This document shows, piece by piece, positions 51,260-60,105 of a stretch of 64,000 bases of DNA. Origin of the DNA: Sva-25 sp037385685 (GTDB lineage: Bacteria > Pseudomonadota > Gammaproteobacteria > Chromatiales > Chromatiaceae); assembly GCA_037385685.1 (NCBI GenBank), contig JARRMW010000005.1:6816-70815 (forward strand), given 5' to 3'. Both the position numbers and the translations under genes were made by a program. Each line of letters opens with the position of its first letter. Position 1 is the first letter of the stretch. Below the pieces are notes generated by a model. That model was not told where the DNA came from. It saw only the letters and a program-made list of their open reading frames with translations, and did no database searches.

Positions 51260-53158
51260 TCAGTTCTCGAGGATGGTCACACCGATTTCATCTCGCAGCT
51301 TCGCGATATAGCTGTCAAATGTCATGCGCCCTCGCGATGCCGCGATTTCCTGGCGAACCTTGTCACGCTCTGCCTGGTCAATGGCAGCCGGGTCGGCATC
51401 CTTCACAGCGTACAGGCCGACAATTGCATAGCTGCCGGAGGCAAGCTCGACTGTATCCCAGCCCACGGCACCCTCTGCAGGCGCAGTCATGGCGAAAACC
51501 TTCTGCCTGACTTCTGCCGGCACTCCCTCTTCCTCGCGCCCGATCTCTTTCTCTTTTTCGACGCTGAAACCGGCCTCTTCGGCGACTGCCTCGGGAGTCA
51601 TGCCACCCTCGATCTTCTCGAGTAATTCACCGGCCTTGTCAGCGACAAGGTTACTGCGCTTCTCTGTTTCCAGAATGCCGCGAATGACGCTACTCACCTC
51701 GTCCAGCGGCTTGATGGTCTGAGGCTCGTAATCAATGACGCGGGCCACGATGTAGTCATCGACCGAGAGTTCGATGATATCGCTGTTGAAGCGACTCTCG
51801 AGTGCATCAGGCGAGAAAACCGTGTTGATGATTTTCGGGTTGCTGAGTTGACCGATGCCGTCAGTCTTCGGGACCCAGTCACTCTGCCGCAGTTCGAGGC
51901 CAAGCGCCTCGGCCGCAGGATTGAGGCTGTCCGGCGTTGCATAGGCGAGATTGCCGAGCTGGTCATACTTGTCGGCAAAGAGTACCTCAGCCTCCTGGCG
52001 TTTCAGTTCACTGGCAATCTGGTCCCTGACTTCCTCGAAGGGTTGCAGTTCGCCACCCTCGATTGCGGTGACCTGAATGATGTGATAACCGAACCGAGAG
52101 CGCACGGGCTCGCTGATTTGGTCTTTCTCCAGGCTGAAGGCGGCATCCTCGAAAGGCTTCACCATGATGCCACGCTTGACGAGACCAAGGTCACCACCTT
52201 TTACCGCGGATCCCGTGTCCTCGGAAAATGCTGTTGCCAGCTCTGCAAAATCCCCTCCTGCATTGAGCTCGCTCAGGATGCGTTCTGCCTCTTTCCTTGC
52301 ATCCTCATCGCTGCGGTTGGTATCGACCTTGATGAGAATATGGCGTATGCCGCGCTGCTCCTCGCTGATGAACTGCTTCTGCTGCTCGGGATCGTCATAG
52401 AAGGCACGAACCTCCTCTTCATCGACAGTCACTGTATCTGCGATGCTGTCGAGATTCAGCTCGACATATTCCAGGCGCACTTGCTCGGGTTTCGGGAACT
52501 GCTCCTGGTTGGCGTTGTAGTATTCTTCAATCTCTGCGTCGGTAATCGCAGGAATCTCCTGCACACTGGCGGCATCAACAGTGACCCAGCTCGCGATACG
52601 CTTCTGGTTTCTGAGTCTCAGCAAGGCATCGATCTCTGCGTCCGTCACAGGTTCGGTATCAGACACAGCACTGCGCAAAATCTCGCTCCCGAGGCTGGCA
52701 CGGATCTGTTCCTCGAAGGCCCTCGAGGAGCGGCCACTCATGCTCAGCGCCTGCTTGTAGGCTTCCGGATCAAATTGGCCATTACGCTGGAACGCCTGCA
52801 TGCTACTGATTTCCTCGGAAACCATCTGATCACCGGCACGAATCCGCAGATCTGCTGTTTTCTGATTCAGCAACTCCTCATTGATCAGTGAATCCAGTAC
52901 CTGGGCGCGCAGAATCTCATCAGTAAAGATATCCGGCAGTCTTCCGCCAAACTGCTGGGTGAGCCTGGTGCGGTAGTTATTCACGTTGATGTCGAGCGCA
53001 CGCTGGGTAATCTCGACGTCACCGACTTTTGCAACAGCCGGTTCGCTGCCACCGCCGGTGTATTCGTGAATGCCCCAGAGGGCGAAAGGAATACTGATGA
53101 GTATGACGATGACATAGGCTATCCAGCCCTGAGCTTTATCGCGTATTGTTAGCAACAT
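51260..53158 (-). CDS. ppiD: peptidyl-prolyl cis-trans isomerase PpiD (SurA-N plus parvulin domain)
   Basis: A periplasmic folding factor anchored in the inner membrane near the Sec translocon. The 632-aa protein has an N-terminal membrane span (WIAYVIVILISIPFALWGI), a SurA-N-like chaperone region (about 35-190), the parvulin domain (about 265-365, with EEQRGIRHILIK and FSEDTGSA), and a long C-terminal chaperone region. It lies downstream of tRNA-Asp and hupB, the conserved lon-hupB-ppiD order. Confidence 0.94.
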   Translation of the reverse strand: MLLTIRDKAQGWIAYVIVILISIPFALWGIHEYTGGGSEPAVAKVGDVEITQRALDINVNNYRTRLTQQFGGRLPDIFTDEILRAQVLDSLINEELLNQKTADLRIRAGDQMVSEEISSMQAFQRNGQFDPEAYKQALSMSGRSSRAFEEQIRASLGSEILRSAVSDTEPVTDAEIDALLRLRNQKRIASWVTVDAASVQEIPAITDAEIEEYYNANQEQFPKPEQVRLEYVELNLDSIADTVTVDEEEVRAFYDDPEQQKQFISEEQRGIRHILIKVDTNRSDEDARKEAERILSELNAGGDFAELATAFSEDTGSAVKGGDLGLVKRGIMVKPFEDAAFSLEKDQISEPVRSRFGYHIIQVTAIEGGELQPFEEVRDQIASELKRQEAEVLFADKYDQLGNLAYATPDSLNPAAEALGLELRQSDWVPKTDGIGQLSNPKIINTVFSPDALESRFNSDIIELSVDDYIVARVIDYEPQTIKPLDEVSSVIRGILETEKRSNLVADKAGELLEKIEGGMTPEAVAEEAGFSVEKEKEIGREEEGVPAEVRQKVFAMTAPAEGAVGWDTVELASGSYAIVGLYAVKDADPAAIDQAERDKVRQEIAASRGRMTFDSYIAKLRDEIGVTILEN

Positions 53159-53216
53159 GGTGCTTCTCTTTCATGTCGTCTGGTTGTGTATTGTTCACTG
53201 CCGGTCTCGTCGGCAT

Positions 53217-53247
53217 AAAAAAGGGGCATCCAGTCAATGGATGCCCC
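53217..53247 (-). terminator. terminator after tRNA-Asp
   Basis: On the minus strand the 9-bp stem GGGGCATCC / GGATGCCCC with a 7-nt loop is followed by TTTTTT. It begins 10 nt after the tRNA-Asp 3' end and should stop the hupB-tRNA transcript before ppiD, so ppiD needs its own promoter in the 58 nt between. Confidence 0.9.
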
Positions 53248-53256
53248 GTTCGTATA

Positions 53257-53333
53257 TGGCGGAGTGGACGGGACTCGAACCCGCGACCCCCGGCGTGACA
53301 GGCCGGTATTCTAACCAACTGAACTACCACTCC
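53257..53333 (-). tRNA. tRNA-Asp (GTC)
   Basis: A complete 77-nt tRNA with encoded CCA. The acceptor stem is GGAGTGG/CCACTCC, D arm GTTCAGTTGGTTAGAAT, and anticodon arm CCGGCCTGTCACGCCGG with anticodon GTC. The T arm is CGCGGGTTCGAGTCCCG. Nearly identical to E. coli tRNA-Asp. Its queuosine-modified form is the substrate of GluQ, encoded elsewhere in the window. Confidence 0.97.
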
Positions 53334-53339
53334 TGATAG

Positions 53340-53374
53340 TGGTGGGTGCTGAGGGGATCGAACCCCCGACCCGA
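53340..53374 (-). pseudogene. 3' fragment of a tRNA gene, probably tRNA-Val
   Basis: On the minus strand the last third of a tRNA is intact: variable loop GGTC, T arm GGGGGTTCGATCCCCTC, acceptor 3' strand AGCACCC and encoded ACCA. The 5' two-thirds (acceptor GGGTGCT, D arm, anticodon arm) are missing; the preceding bases do not form a tRNA. The 3' part matches gammaproteobacterial tRNA-Val, which is commonly paired with tRNA-Asp. It lies 6 nt before tRNA-Asp and 42 nt after hupB. Confidence 0.8.
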
Positions 53375-53416
53375 GAGCGTATGCACAAGGCAACTGCCTC
53401 CCCGTCGTGAGGCGCG

Positions 53417-53689
53417 CTAGTTTACAGCATCCTTGAGTGCTTTGCCAGCTTTGAATGCCGGATTTTTGGAGGCCTTGATCTTGATGGTTTCGCCGGTGCG
53501 GGGGTTGCGGCCTTCACGTGCTGCACGCTCACGCACGGAGAATGTTCCAAAGCCTACGAGGGAAACAGTGTCACCCTTTTTCAGTGCATCGGTAATGGCA
53601 TCAGTCATGCCGTCGAGCGCCCTGCCTGCTGCCGCTTTCGAAATATCTGCTGCATCAGCAATTGCGTCGATCAGTTCACTTTTATTCAT
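53417..53689 (-). CDS. hupB: DNA-binding protein HU-beta
   Basis: A 90-aa nucleoid protein with the complete HU fold: MNKSELIDAIADAADISKAA, the dimer core GFGTFSVRERAAREGRNP, and the DNA-wrapping arms GRNPRTGETIKI with the conserved Pro. Immediately downstream of lon, as in E. coli. The ATG is the family start; a longer open frame upstream is not supported. Confidence 0.97.
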   Translation of the reverse strand: MNKSELIDAIADAADISKAAAGRALDGMTDAITDALKKGDTVSLVGFGTFSVRERAAREGRNPRTGETIKIKASKNPAFKAGKALKDAVN

Positions 53690-53993
53690 TTGGTATTTCC
53701 TCTTTAGTACTGCCGATGTGACTCGCCACATCTGTTCATCATTTTATTGGTGGTGCTGCCTGTCAAATGAGCACTCCAGCACTTGCTGCATTCCACAGTA
53801 GAGGGCGATTACACACACTGGGAATAAGGGTGTCAAGCGTCATTGCCGGCAATTTATGGGCCCCTTCGCGCGCATCTCTCCAGCAGTAGTACCCAGGGGC
53901 TTGATTCAGTGGAGAATTCAACCGGAGTCCTGCTTATCTGATTTTTTTCAAAAGGATGGAATTCCTTCCATGGAATGCCACTGCCTGCCGCCA
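53690..53993 (-). promoter_or_regulatory. intergenic region with hupB promoter
   Basis: 304 bp between lon and hupB. On the minus strand a perfect TTGACA (53761-53766) and AATGAT (53738-53743) are spaced by 17 bp, giving a likely hupB promoter about 45 nt before the ATG. Near the lon end are two short palindromes (TTCCATGGAA, GGAATTCC), but no T-tract on the lon strand. No gene fits. Confidence 0.5.
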
Positions 53994-56435
53994 TCAATGC
54001 TTGACGACACCGCTCTTCTTGCTGCTGCGGCGCTTTGAAGCCCGCGGCTTTGCTGCCGAAGCTTCCTCGGACTCATCGCCCGGCTGAGGCATATGCGTCA
54101 AGGCCAGATCGAGTACTTCGTCGATCCATTTGACGCTCTTGATTTCAAGCCCTTCCTTGACGTTATCAGGGATCTCTGCAAGGTCCTTCTCGTTTTCCTG
54201 CGGGATCACAACCGTTTTGATGCCGCCACGCAAGGCTGCAAGCAGCTTCTCCTTCAGGCCACCAATAGGAAGGACCTCACCACGCAGCGTGATCTCGCCG
54301 GTCATGGCAACATCGGCACGGACAGGGATTCCCGTCAGGGCAGAAACAAGTGCTGTGCACATCCCGATACCGGCACTTGGGCCATCCTTCGGCGTTGCAC
54401 CCTCCGGAACGTGAATGTGGGCTTCCTGCTTGGTATAGAAATCAGGTGCGATACCGAGTGTTTCAGCACGGCTCCTGACGACTGTCATGGCCGCATGGAT
54501 GGACTCCTTCATGACGTCGCCAAGCTGGCCTGTTAACGTCATACCGCCCTTGCCAGGCACGAGTGCAGCCTCGATACGAAGCAGTTCGCCGCCGACTTCC
54601 GTCCAGGCAAGCCCGGTGACCTGACCAACCTGGTCCTGCTCGTCGGCCACACCGAAGCTGAAGCGCCTGACGCCGAGATACCTGTCGATCTCCTTAGGCG
54701 TGACACGTATGGTTTTGGCCTTGCTCTTCTTGAGCAATACATCCTTCACAACCTTGCGGCAGATCTTGGCAATTTCGCGCTCGAGGTTACGCACACCTGC
54801 CTCGCGAGTGTAGTAACGAACGATGTCGCGGATCGCTTCCTCGGTGATCTCGAGCTCTTTTTCCTTGAGACCGTTGTTCTCCTTCTGCTTTGGTACCAGG
54901 TACCGCATGGCAATGTTCGTTTTCTCGTCCTCCGTATATCCGGACAGACGGATCACCTCCATCCGGTCGAGTAGAGCGGGAGGAATGTTCATGGTGTTCG
55001 CCGTCGCTACGAACATGATCTCGGAGAGATCCACGTCAACCTCCAGGTAGTGGTCCTGGAAGGTATGGTTCTGCTCGGGATCAAGCACCTCAAGCAAGGC
55101 CGAGGCCGGGTCGCCACGGAAATCCATGGCCATCTTGTCGATCTCGTCGAGCAGGAAGAGCGGGTTGCGCGTTTCGATGCGGCTGAGGTTCTGGACAATC
55201 TTCCCTGGCAGTGCACCGATATAGGTACGGCGGTGTCCACGGATTTCGGCCTCGTCACGCACACCGCCAAGGGCCATGCGCACGAACTTGCGCCCTGTCG
55301 CCTTGGCGATGGACTGGCCAAGCGAAGTCTTGCCGACGCCGGGTGGTCCAACGAGGCACAGAATCGGCCCCTTGAGCTTGCGGACACGCTGCTGCACAGC
55401 GAGGTATTCGAGAATGCGTTCCTTGACCTTTTCGAGGCCATAGTGATCGGCATCGAGCACGCCTTCGGCTCGGCCGATGTTGTTGTTCACACGCGAGCGT
55501 TTCTTCCAGGGCACGCTGACCAGAGTGTCGATGTAATTGCGCACCACGGTCGCTTCTGCCGACATTGGTGACATCATCTTGAGCTTGTTGAGCTCGGTCA
55601 CGGCCTTTTCCCGGGCCTCTTTCGGCATACCGGCTTTCTCGATGCGCTCCGAGAGTTCCTCGATCTCGTTGGGCGCATCTTCCATCTCGCCGAGCTCTTT
55701 CTGAATGGCTTTCATTTGCTCATTCAGATAGTACTCGCGCTGGTTCTTCTCCATCTGCTGCTTGACGCGTCCACGGATGCGTTTCTCAAGCTGCAGAACA
55801 TCGTTCTCCTCTTCCATCTGTCCCATGAGATGCTCGAGGCGTTGCTGCACATCGGCGACCTCCAGCACACGCTGCTTCTCGTCGAGCTTCAGGGACATGT
55901 GTGCTGCCATGGTGTCAGCCAGCCGGCTCGCGTCATCGATGCTGGCGAGCGACGTCAGCACCTCGGGCGGAACCTTCTTGTTGAGCTTGACGTACTGGTC
56001 AAACATCGAAATTGCAGAGCGCATGAGCACGTCAGTCTCGCGTTCGCCAAGCGTCATGGTTTCTTCCATGCGCTGCGGGGAACTGCGGTAGAAATCTTCT
56101 GTTTCGACAAACTTGCCGACATGCACACGATAGGCACCTTCAACGAGGACCTTCACAGTACCGTCAGGAAGCTTCAGTAGCTGGAGGATATTCGCCAGAG
56201 TGCCGATTTCGTACATTTCGTCGGGACCCGGATCGTCGACATCTGCGCTGCGTTGTGCAACGAGCAGGATCGGCTGGTCATTCTGGGTAGCATGGTCGAG
56301 CGCTCGAATCGATTTCTCGCGGCCCACGAAAAGCGGGATCACCATGTGGGGGTAGACGACGACATCGCGCAGCGGCAGTACGGCAACATCCGCTGGTAAT
56401 TCGACATGACCGCCCTTGGATTTGTGTTTTGCCAT
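53994..56435 (-). CDS. lon: ATP-dependent protease Lon
   Basis: A homohexameric AAA+ serine protease that degrades misfolded and short-lived regulatory proteins. The 813-aa enzyme has the N-terminal LON substrate domain, coiled-coil (QQMEKNQREYYLNEQMKAI), and Walker A GPPGVGKTSL (near residue 358). Walker B FLLDEIDKM follows, and a C-terminal protease domain has catalytic S in KDGPSAGIGM and K in LKEKLLAALRG. A 35-residue Lys/Ser/Arg-rich tail (KPRASKRRSSKKSG) is unusual. The start MAKHKSKGG is basic too. Confidence 0.97.
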   Translation of the reverse strand: MAKHKSKGGHVELPADVAVLPLRDVVVYPHMVIPLFVGREKSIRALDHATQNDQPILLVAQRSADVDDPGPDEMYEIGTLANILQLLKLPDGTVKVLVEGAYRVHVGKFVETEDFYRSSPQRMEETMTLGERETDVLMRSAISMFDQYVKLNKKVPPEVLTSLASIDDASRLADTMAAHMSLKLDEKQRVLEVADVQQRLEHLMGQMEEENDVLQLEKRIRGRVKQQMEKNQREYYLNEQMKAIQKELGEMEDAPNEIEELSERIEKAGMPKEAREKAVTELNKLKMMSPMSAEATVVRNYIDTLVSVPWKKRSRVNNNIGRAEGVLDADHYGLEKVKERILEYLAVQQRVRKLKGPILCLVGPPGVGKTSLGQSIAKATGRKFVRMALGGVRDEAEIRGHRRTYIGALPGKIVQNLSRIETRNPLFLLDEIDKMAMDFRGDPASALLEVLDPEQNHTFQDHYLEVDVDLSEIMFVATANTMNIPPALLDRMEVIRLSGYTEDEKTNIAMRYLVPKQKENNGLKEKELEITEEAIRDIVRYYTREAGVRNLEREIAKICRKVVKDVLLKKSKAKTIRVTPKEIDRYLGVRRFSFGVADEQDQVGQVTGLAWTEVGGELLRIEAALVPGKGGMTLTGQLGDVMKESIHAAMTVVRSRAETLGIAPDFYTKQEAHIHVPEGATPKDGPSAGIGMCTALVSALTGIPVRADVAMTGEITLRGEVLPIGGLKEKLLAALRGGIKTVVIPQENEKDLAEIPDNVKEGLEIKSVKWIDEVLDLALTHMPQPGDESEEASAAKPRASKRRSSKKSGVVKH

Positions 56436-56455
56436 GAAGCACTCTCTTTAGTTGA

Positions 56456-56522
56456 GCCCCGGCAAACATTGCCGGGGCCAGGTAAGAAGGATTGGATGCA
56501 TCGCGCAGTTAGGTTGCGATGC
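56456..56522 (-). other. two hairpins between clpX and lon
   Basis: The 97-bp gap holds a perfect GCCCCGGCAA / TTGCCGGGGC stem with a 3-nt loop (56456-56478) and a GCATCGC / GCGATGC stem with an 11-nt loop (56498-56522). Neither is followed by a T-run on the minus strand, so an attenuator, processing signal or mRNA stabiliser is more likely than a terminator. A heat-shock promoter for lon is expected here but I could not identify a clear sigma-32 site. Confidence 0.5.
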
Positions 56523-56532
56523 CTTTACTTGC

Positions 56533-57813
56533 TCAGTCAGAGACAGCGAGTTGCTGGTCGCCGCCTTCGATGATGATATAGGGGTCGGTGTCGCCGGATA
56601 CAACCGTCTCATCGACAACTACTTTGGAAACATCATCCATAGAGGGGAGGTCATACATGGTGTCGAGCAGGATTTGCTCGAGAATCGTGCGCAGGCCGCG
56701 AGCACCTGTCTTGCGCGCCATGGCCTTGCGGGCAATGGCATAGAGCGCGTCCTCGCGTATCTCGAGTTCCGCACCTTCCATTTCGAAAAGGCGGGCATAC
56801 TGCTTGGTCAGGGCATTCCTTGGCTCGGTCAAAATCCGGACAAGCGCCTCTTCGTCAAGCTCCTCGAGTGTGGCAACAACAGGTAGACGACCGACAAATT
56901 CCGGTATGAGTCCGTACTTGATGAGATCCTCGGACTCGACATTGGCGAAGATCTCGCCGAGATTTCTCTCCTCGTCCTTGCTGCGCACCTCGGCTGAAAA
57001 GCCGATGCCGCCCTTCTCGGAACGATCACGGATAACTTTCTCGAGACCGGCAAAAGCGCCGCCGACGATGAAGAGAATGTTGCCCGTGTTCACCTGCAAA
57101 AACTCCTGCTGGGGATGCTTGCGTCCGCCTTGCGGAGGGACAGAGGCGACAGTACCTTCGATCAGTTTCAGCAAAGCCTGCTGGACACCCTCGCCAGAGA
57201 CATCGCGGGTAATGGACGGGTTGTCAGATTTGCGCGATATCTTGTCGATCTCGTCGATGTAGACAATGCCACGCTGCGCCTTCTCGACATCGTAGTCGCA
57301 TTTCTGCAGCAGCTTCTGAATGATGTTCTCGACATCCTCTCCAACGTAGCCCGCCTCGGTCAGCGTCGTGGCGTCAGCGATCGTAAAGGGGACATCGAGC
57401 AGACGCGCCAGCGTTTCAGCCAGGAGGGTCTTGCCCGAGCCGGTTGGCCCGATAAGCAGGATGTTGCTCTTGGAGATCTCAACGTCATCCTTGTGACTCG
57501 CCGCAGAAGCGATCTCAAGGCGCTTGTAGTGGTTGTATACAGCAACCGACAGCACCTTCTTGGCGCGTTGCTGGCCGATAACATACTCGTCCAGCGATTG
57601 CTTGATCTCGTGTGGCCTCGGCAGCTCCTTGCGGCCTTCGGTCGTGGCCCCCTGGATCTCCTCGCGAATGATGTCATTGCAGAGCTCGACACACTCGTCA
57701 CAGATAAAGACCGATGGGCCAGCGATAAGCTTGCGCACTTCGTGCTGGCTCTTTCCGCAGAAAGAGCAATAGAGAAGCTTGTCATCGCCGGAGTTCTGTT
57801 TATCGTCGCTCAT
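56533..57813 (-). CDS. clpX: ATP-dependent Clp protease ATP-binding subunit ClpX
   Basis: A AAA+ unfoldase that feeds ssrA-tagged and other substrates to ClpP. The 426-aa protein has the N-terminal zinc-binding domain (C-X2-C at YCSFC and CDEC), Walker A GPTGSGKTLLAE (near 120), Walker B VYIDEIDKI, the pore loop GYVGED and the ClpP-contacting IGF-type loop (here GIGFSAEV). clpP-clpX-lon is the conserved order. Confidence 0.97.
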   Translation of the reverse strand: MSDDKQNSGDDKLLYCSFCGKSQHEVRKLIAGPSVFICDECVELCNDIIREEIQGATTEGRKELPRPHEIKQSLDEYVIGQQRAKKVLSVAVYNHYKRLEIASAASHKDDVEISKSNILLIGPTGSGKTLLAETLARLLDVPFTIADATTLTEAGYVGEDVENIIQKLLQKCDYDVEKAQRGIVYIDEIDKISRKSDNPSITRDVSGEGVQQALLKLIEGTVASVPPQGGRKHPQQEFLQVNTGNILFIVGGAFAGLEKVIRDRSEKGGIGFSAEVRSKDEERNLGEIFANVESEDLIKYGLIPEFVGRLPVVATLEELDEEALVRILTEPRNALTKQYARLFEMEGAELEIREDALYAIARKAMARKTGARGLRTILEQILLDTMYDLPSMDDVSKVVVDETVVSGDTDPYIIIEGGDQQLAVSD

Positions 57814-57861
57814 GCATGATTCCCTGAATCGAGTCTGGTACTGTCTTTCGCCTTAAAAATA

Positions 57862-57889
57862 ATCATATCGGATTGCCGGAATATGGCAA
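57862..57889 (-). promoter_or_regulatory. sigma-70-type promoter of clpX
   Basis: Minus-strand TTGCCA (57884-57889), 16-bp spacer, TATGAT (57862-57867) lies about 50 nt before the clpX start in the 149-bp gap after clpP. It would allow clpX and lon to be expressed apart from tig-clpP. Confidence 0.5.
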
Positions 57890-57962
57890 GCACCGCTCTA
57901 CCGCGTTTGAGATGCGGAATTGATTCAAAACAAGTCTTTGAAAAAATGCGCTGATGATGCAC

Positions 57963-58592
57963 TCAGGCAGGACGGTGCGAGAGAACCTCGTCGATCAGAC
58001 CGTACTCTTTGGAGGTTTCGGCACTCATGAAGTTGTCACGCTCGGTATCCTCGCCGATCTTTTCGAGCGGCTGCCCTGTGTGGTGCGCGAGGATGCCATT
58101 GAGCTTCTCGCGGATCAGCAGGATCTCGCGGGCATGGATCTCGATATCCGAGGCCTGCCCCTGGAACCCACCAAGCGGCTGGTGAATCATGGTGCGCGAG
58201 TTCGGCAGACAGTATCGCTTGCCCTTTTCACCTGCGGCCAGCAGAACAGCCCCCATACTCGCGGCCTGGCCGATACACATGGTGCTGACATGCGGACGAA
58301 TGAACTGCATGGTGTCATAAATCGCAAGACCCGCCGTGACCGAACCGCCCGGCGAGTTGATGTAGATATGAATGTCCTTGTCCGGGTTCTCGGATTCGAG
58401 GAACAGTAACTGCGCGACAATGAGGTTCGCCATGTGATCCTCGATCGGGCCGACGATAAAAATCACGCGCTCCTTGAGGAGACGGGAGTAAATATCATAG
58501 GCACGCTCGCCGCGGGAAGTCTGCTCTACGACCATGGGAATCAGGCCGATATTGCTGACATCCTGCGCCCCGTTGCTGATCTGGTCACGCAT
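57963..58592 (-). CDS. clpP: ATP-dependent Clp protease proteolytic subunit ClpP
   Basis: The serine-protease barrel of ClpXP. The 209-aa product has S112 (GQAASMGAVLL), H137 (RTMIHQPLGG) and D186 (ERDNFMSA) as the catalytic triad. The chosen ATG has AGGAG 9 nt upstream; a TTG ten codons earlier overlaps the tig stop and is not favoured. The propeptide (MRDQISNGAQDVSNIGLIPM) is expected to be self-cleaved. It follows tig by 26 nt. Confidence 0.97.
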   Translation of the reverse strand: MRDQISNGAQDVSNIGLIPMVVEQTSRGERAYDIYSRLLKERVIFIVGPIEDHMANLIVAQLLFLESENPDKDIHIYINSPGGSVTAGLAIYDTMQFIRPHVSTMCIGQAASMGAVLLAAGEKGKRYCLPNSRTMIHQPLGGFQGQASDIEIHAREILLIREKLNGILAHHTGQPLEKIGEDTERDNFMSAETSKEYGLIDEVLSHRPA

Positions 58593-58618
58593 CTGCTGCT
58601 TCTCCTGTTGTCGGGCTG

Positions 58619-59893
58619 TCAAGCCAGCTCCTGGAAAGATGATTGCTGGTCGACAACGTTAACCTGACTGGTAATCCAGTCAACCACCTGGTCTTCAAGG
58701 ACAAGATTCCTTACCGGGTTGAGTCGTTCGTTGTCAGCGTAATACCAGTCTCTGAGTTCCTGCGGACTTTCGTAGGATGCCGCAAAGTCGTCAACCGTGG
58801 AACGTACGCGCTCCTCGTCCACCTCGATCTTCTGCTCGTCAACGATCGCCGCGACGAGCATACCGAGCTTGACACGTCGCTCGGCCTGTTCCTTGAAAAT
58901 ATCAAGCGGCAGATCGACACTGCTCTGTCCCTGCATCTGCTGCTTTGTCTCCTCCTTGAGACGTTGCGCTTCGGAATCAATCATGGCCTGGGGAACCGTG
59001 AAATCATTGTTCTCGAGAAGCAGGTCCATGACCTTCTCCTTGTTCCTCGACCTGAGTTTCTGTCTCAGCTCACGCTCCATGTTCTCACGGATATCGGCCT
59101 TGAATTTCTCGAGGCCGCCTTCCTCAACACCATAGGCTTTGGCGAACTCTTCATCCAGTTCAGGCAGGACCGGTTCTGCCACCTCGTTCACAGTGATCTC
59201 GAAGGTCGCTGGCTTGCCGGCCAGGTGCGCTGCCTGGTAGTCATCCGGGAAATCGAGATGAACAGTGCGCTCATCACCGGCACTCGCACCGAGCAGCCCT
59301 TGTTCGAAACCTTCAATCATGCGGCCGGCACCCAGTTCGATCGGTACGTTCTGAGCAGAACCGCCCTCGAATTCCTCGCCATCGACCTTGCCGACGAAAC
59401 TGACGGTGACCTGGTCGCCATCCCGGGCCGCACGCTCGACCTTGTTCCATGTCACACGCTGTTTGCGCAATTTTTCAAGCATCTCCTCGACATCGGCATC
59501 AGAGACCTCGGCCGTCATGCGCTCGAGCGTTGCGCCTGAGAGATCGTTGAGTGTGACCTCCGGTACGACCTCGAATTCAGCGACATAGCTGAAACCGTTG
59601 TCATCATCCTTGACCTCGATCCTTGGCTCGCCGGCAGGGTTGAGTTTTTCCCCGGTTGCAGCCTCGTAGAAAGTCGACTGAATGAGTTCGCCGTATGCCT
59701 CCTGGCGCGCGTGATCACCGAAGCGCTGCCTGACGACCTTGAGCGGGACCTTGCCCGGGCGGAATCCATCAAGACGCACCTGCCTGGCAATCGTGCGCAG
59801 CTTGTTGTCGACGATCTCGTTGACTTTTTCTGCCGGCAGCTGGACGGTCATCTTGCGCTGCAGGCCCTCGAGTGTTTCTACGGAAACTTGCAT
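58619..59893 (-). CDS. tig: trigger factor
   Basis: A ribosome-bound chaperone with peptidyl-prolyl isomerase activity that meets nascent chains at the exit tunnel. The 424-aa protein has the ribosome-docking GFRPGKVP motif (residues 43-50), the FKBP-like isomerase domain (about 150-245, DGDQVTVSFVGKVDG) and the two-armed C-terminal chaperone domain. It starts 61 nt after tRNA-Leu and heads the tig-clpP unit. Confidence 0.96.
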   Translation of the reverse strand: MQVSVETLEGLQRKMTVQLPAEKVNEIVDNKLRTIARQVRLDGFRPGKVPLKVVRQRFGDHARQEAYGELIQSTFYEAATGEKLNPAGEPRIEVKDDDNGFSYVAEFEVVPEVTLNDLSGATLERMTAEVSDADVEEMLEKLRKQRVTWNKVERAARDGDQVTVSFVGKVDGEEFEGGSAQNVPIELGAGRMIEGFEQGLLGASAGDERTVHLDFPDDYQAAHLAGKPATFEITVNEVAEPVLPELDEEFAKAYGVEEGGLEKFKADIRENMERELRQKLRSRNKEKVMDLLLENNDFTVPQAMIDSEAQRLKEETKQQMQGQSSVDLPLDIFKEQAERRVKLGMLVAAIVDEQKIEVDEERVRSTVDDFAASYESPQELRDWYYADNERLNPVRNLVLEDQVVDWITSQVNVVDQQSSFQELA

Positions 59894-59954
59894 GAAAATC
59901 TCTCCGGCAGACAGGCTGCCAACATCTCAATCAATCGTGTTTGGTATCGGGTAC

Positions 59955-60040
<86 letters not shown>

Positions 60041-60051
60041 AAAGGTCGCAC

Positions 60052-60083
60052 ATTATAGCGAAAAAACCGACTGATTAAATCGG
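60052..60083 (-). promoter_or_regulatory. hemN terminator overlapping the tRNA-Leu promoter
   Basis: On the minus strand a weak stem CCGATT / AGTCGG (60067-60083) is followed by TTTTTT, which would end the hemN transcript. Immediately after comes CGCTATAATGTGCGACC, whose consensus TATAAT (60052-60057) lies 13 nt before tRNA-Leu. The -35 region falls inside the terminator T-run and is poor. Confidence 0.55.
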
Positions 60084-60105
60084 AAACAGCTGTTTTTTCA
60101 GGGAA

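Noticed and set aside
53334..53416. A complete second tRNA upstream of tRNA-Asp
   Set aside because: Only the T arm and 3' acceptor strand with CCA can be built. The expected GGGTGCT 5' strand, D arm and anticodon arm are absent within 80 nt.
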